In this document: positions 61,517 through 64,000 of the stretch, one piece after another
Layout of the letters: the number at the start of each line of letters is the position of its first letter
Numbering within the stretch: the first letter of the stretch is position 1
Assembly: GCA_963277665.1 (NCBI GenBank)
Contig: OY728122.1
Span: forward strand, 1,541,276,868 to 1,541,340,867
Direction: 5' to 3'
From: Viscum album
Lineage: Eukaryota > Streptophyta > Magnoliopsida > Santalales > Viscaceae
Length of the DNA stretch: 64,000 nucleotides
Made by a program: the position numbers and the translations under genes
The notes under the pieces: generated by a model
What the model was told of the DNA's origin: nothing
Seen by the model: the letters and a program-made list of their open reading frames with translations, nothing else
Databases searched by the model: none

Positions 61517-62392
61517 TTTCACCCTCGAAATTTTCCTTTTCCCACACTAAAACAAATGTGGGTAACTCAGCTTCATCATATCCTCCGACTCCCAAATCGC
61601 TTGTTCAAACTTGTGGTTTCTCCACAACACCTTGATGAGGGGAATTGTCTTATTTCATAGAACTTTTTCTCTACGATCTAAGATCTTCACTGGTTTCTCC
61701 TCATAAGAAAGATCATCTTCCAATTGTACCACCTCGGAAGGGAGAACATTTGAAGGGTCCGGAATGTACTTCCTTAAGAGGGATACATAAAAGACATCAT
61801 GCACCTAGTCCATAGTAGGTGTAAGTGCTTGTCAATAGGCCACAACCCCAACACGATCAAGAATATCGAAGGGGACGATGTACCTTGAAATTAAATTCCC
61901 TTTCTTTCCAAACCTCATGACCTTCTTCCATAGAGATATGTGTAAAAACACCATGTCTCCAACTTTAAACTCAATGTCTCATCGACGATTATTTGCATAA
62001 CTCTTCTGTCAACTCTGGGCTGCCTTGATATGCTGCTGAATGGTTTTCAACTTCTCTACCATTTCTTTGACCATTTCTGGTCCAAGAAGCTTACGTTCAC
62101 CAACCTCATCCCAACATGCCGTTGTTCTGCACCTTTTCCCATACAGGGCTTCATATGGTGCCATTTGGATGCTCGAGTGGAAACTGTTATTATAAGAGAA
62201 CTCAAACAGAGGAATACGTTGATCTCATCCTCCTTTAAAGTCCATTGAGCATGCTCTCAACATATCCTCAAGTGTTTGGATAGTCCGCTCGGATTGGCCA
62301 CGAGTTTGAGGATGATAGGCCGTACTGAAGTTCAGTTCAGTATTTAGAGCATATTAAAGACTCTTCCAAAAATTAGAGGTGAATCTTGGATC
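61517..62392 (-). pseudogene. Z2 integrase C-terminal half and tail
   Basis: By alignment with Z this covers the catalytic Glu region, the C-terminal GPY/F-type segment and the chromodomain-like tail. Minus-strand fragments such as a [14 protein letters not shown] region near 62,250-62,310 and an LYG segment near 62,140-62,160 can be recognised. It is more decayed than the adjoining upstream part, with stops and frame changes. Confidence 0.7.
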
Positions 62393-63193
62393 TCAGTCAG
62401 ACACAATAGATAGTGGTACTCCATGAAACCTTACCGCTTCCCTGATATATATCCATTCCAGTTTATCCAAAGAGAAATCCTCTCGAATAGAAATGAAGTG
62501 TGCAATATTTGTAAGATGATCCACAACAACCCAGATTGCATTGTTTCCTTTGGATGTCCTTGGATGTCCGGTGACAAAGTCCATAGTGATGTTCTCCCAT
62601 TTCCATTCTGGTATGGGAAATGGTTGCATCATCCCCTTAGACTTCTGACTCTCTGCCTTCAATTGCTGACACACCAGGCACTTTGATGTATATTCGGCTA
62701 TTTCCTTCTTCATATTATCCCACCAAAAGTTTTCTCAGAGATCTCGATACATCTTTGTGATCCCTGGTTGAATAGAGAAATTTGAACTATGTGCATCATC
62801 CAAAAGTTCCTTCTTCAGCTCTGGACTTGATGGAACACATAGTCTTTTCCCAAAGCACAAAATTCCGTCTTCATTAACATTAAACTCCGAGAATTTCCCC
62901 TTTTTGATAGCTTCCACTTTTTCTTGAATTCCCACATCATCCTTTTGATCATCCTTTAAACATTCTAAAAGAGATGTTTGAGCAAACATTTGTGGAAGGA
63001 TTGATGATGTTCCCTTCTTTATGATTCCCACGTCTATCTTCATCAAGTCTAAGAAGATTGGATCCTTCTCAATTCTCATCATTGATAGAATCGTAGGATC
63101 CTTTCTACTTAGGGAATCCGCCACCTTGTTCGCTTTTCCAGGGTGGTAATGTATTGAACAATAATAATCCTTGATGAGCTCTATCCATCTTCT
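62393..63193 (-). pseudogene. Z2 integrase zinc domain and core N-terminal half
   Basis: This is in the same frame as the RT/RNase H upstream, with TGA stops at 62,735 and 62,393. The zinc domain shows DAHSSNFSIQPGITKMYRDL (the first His kept, the second replaced by Gln) and CLVCQQLKAE. The core has MDFVTGHPRTSKGNN with the first catalytic Asp, VDHLTNIAHF, and IVSD with the second Asp just before the stop. Family knowledge says an Arg codon normally follows YRDL and IVSD, so both stops look like CGA-to-TGA changes. Confidence 0.85.
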
Positions 63194-63934
63194 CTAGCAC
63201 ATATTAAGCTCTTTCTGTGTGAATATATATTTAAGACTCTTGTGGTCAGTATATATCTCACATTTCTCTCCATAGAGATAATGCCGCCAGATTTTCAAGG
63301 AAAAGATCACCGCCGCCAACTCTATATCATGCGTTGGATAGTTTCGCTCATGGATTTTCAAGTGCCTTGAGTCATAGGATATCACTTTATCATTCTGCAT
63401 CAGCACACATCCTATGCCCTTCTTCGAAGCATCACTGAATACCACAAAAAGCTCCCCACTTGTGGGTAAAGTGAGCACGGGTGCAGTGATAAGCCTCCTT
63501 TTCAACTCCTTGAATCTTTCTTCGCATTCATCACTCCAATCAAACTTTACTCCCTTTCGAGTTTTCTTGGTAAGAGGGTTGGACAATCGTGAGAAATTTC
63601 TCACAAATCGTCGATAATATCCAGCTAACCCCAAGAATCTACAGATATCAGTTACCGATGTTGGCCTCGGCCATCCCTCAATTGCATCTGTTTTGGAGGG
63701 ATTCACAGATATCCCATTGCTTGTGATGATATGGCCCAATAATGAGACCTCCTTCAACCATAACTCACACTTTTTGTATTTTTCATAGAGCTTATCCTTA
63801 CGCAAAGTCTCTAGTACAGTTCTTAAATTCTCCGCATGGTCCTCCTTGGTTTTGGAGTATATTATAATATCATCTATAAATACTACCACAAATTTTTCAA
63901 GGTAATATCTAAAGACACTATTCATTAAGTCCAT
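63194..63934 (-). pseudogene. Z2 reverse transcriptase and RNase H
   Basis: This is an uninterrupted stretch of 246 codons, the longest clean pol segment here besides the S integrase. RT has VVFIDDIIIYSKTKEDH with the catalytic Asp pair, then LGHIITSNGI and GLAGYYRRFVRNFS. RNase H shows FSDASKKGIGCVL, THDIELAAVIFSLKIW and IYTDHKSLKYIFT, so its Asp, Glu and Asp are all present. The TAG at 63,194-63,196 follows LNMC, where the family has a Gln or Arg codon. The Met at 63,934 is internal. Confidence 0.9.
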
Positions 63935-64000
63935 GAATATTTATAGAGCATTGGTGAGTCCAAAAGGCATTACTATTAATTCATAGTGCCCGTATCTTGT
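63935..64000 (-). pseudogene. Z2 RT palm, cut by the window edge
   Basis: The minus-strand frame continues upstream of 63,934 with gypsy RT palm sequence (an RYGHYELI-like start and a PFGLTNAL-like segment) interrupted by one stop near 63,940. It runs off the window. Confidence 0.7.

Larger units (their letters stand above)
58847..64000 (-). mobile_element. Z2: Del/Tekay-like gypsy element, cut by the window edge
   Basis: The 3' LTR is at about 58,847-61,497, followed by a polypurine tract and pol in reverse order to the right edge. It is a relative of Z: the LTRs align over their length, with shared TATA box and small ORF, and the pol domains are closely alike. Its 5' half, gag and 5' LTR lie beyond the window. 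Confidence 0.88.

Noticed and set aside
1..64000. CRISPR arrays, bacterial operons, tRNA or rRNA genes
   Set aside because: The regular repeats seen are minisatellites without spacer diversity. No ribosome-binding or operon layout and no full tRNA or rRNA is present. The sequence is plant nuclear.

Overview
The window is plant nuclear heterochromatin-like DNA. It is strongly AT-rich and almost every base can be assigned to decayed transposable elements. I see no intact host gene, tRNA, rRNA or CRISPR array. Plant Ty1/copia and Ty3/gypsy retrotransposons, a CACTA DNA transposon, a tRNA-derived SINE-like block and tRNA-iMet-type primer sites all point to an angiosperm; I cannot name the species. 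All coding remnants lie on the minus strand.

Layout (my labels). W is a degenerate copia element whose 5' half is at 53,806-58,149. Y is a decayed LTR element that appears to sit in W. It runs from beyond the left edge to 53,805, with LTR parts at 1-149, 34,912-35,265 and about 53,276-53,805. X is an old gypsy element (150-34,906) inserted in the left LTR of Y. S is a Sirevirus-type copia element (2,664-14,746) inserted in the left LTR of X. Z is a Del/Tekay-like gypsy element (21,098-31,488) inserted in the right LTR of X. A CACTA transposon (39,504-51,136) and a SINE-like block (about 51,398-51,800) lie inside Y. Z2, a relative of Z, starts at about 58,847 and runs off the right edge. S and Z have clear 5-bp target duplications, and uninterrupted copies of the target elsewhere in the window confirm the junctions of S, Z and X.

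The most interesting content is accessory. (1) S carries a third gene between pol and the 3' LTR. It has its own TATA box, a leader and an upstream TTCCGGAA repeat array, and its broken product joins a globular domain, a lysine/arginine-rich nuclear-localisation-like stretch and a coiled coil. (2) The LTRs of Z and Z2 share a TATA box followed 49-50 nt later by the ATG of a roughly 90-codon coiled-coil-like ORF, conserved between two diverged elements. (3) The CACTA element contains a higher-order tandem array of about 13 monomers of about 178 bp in three alternating types. (4) The LTRs of S carry a 23-bp minisatellite whose unit is a perfect palindrome with 6-bp arms. (5) The LTRs of X carry a 27-bp minisatellite that stays open on both strands.

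None of the genes appears functional as it stands: each large reading frame is broken by stops, frameshifts or deletions. Z2 pol is the least decayed, with three stops in about 1.5 kb that all fit C-to-T change. The relative age order inferred from nesting is W, then Y, then X and CACTA, then S and Z. Z2 is not ordered by nesting but looks young from its coding quality.
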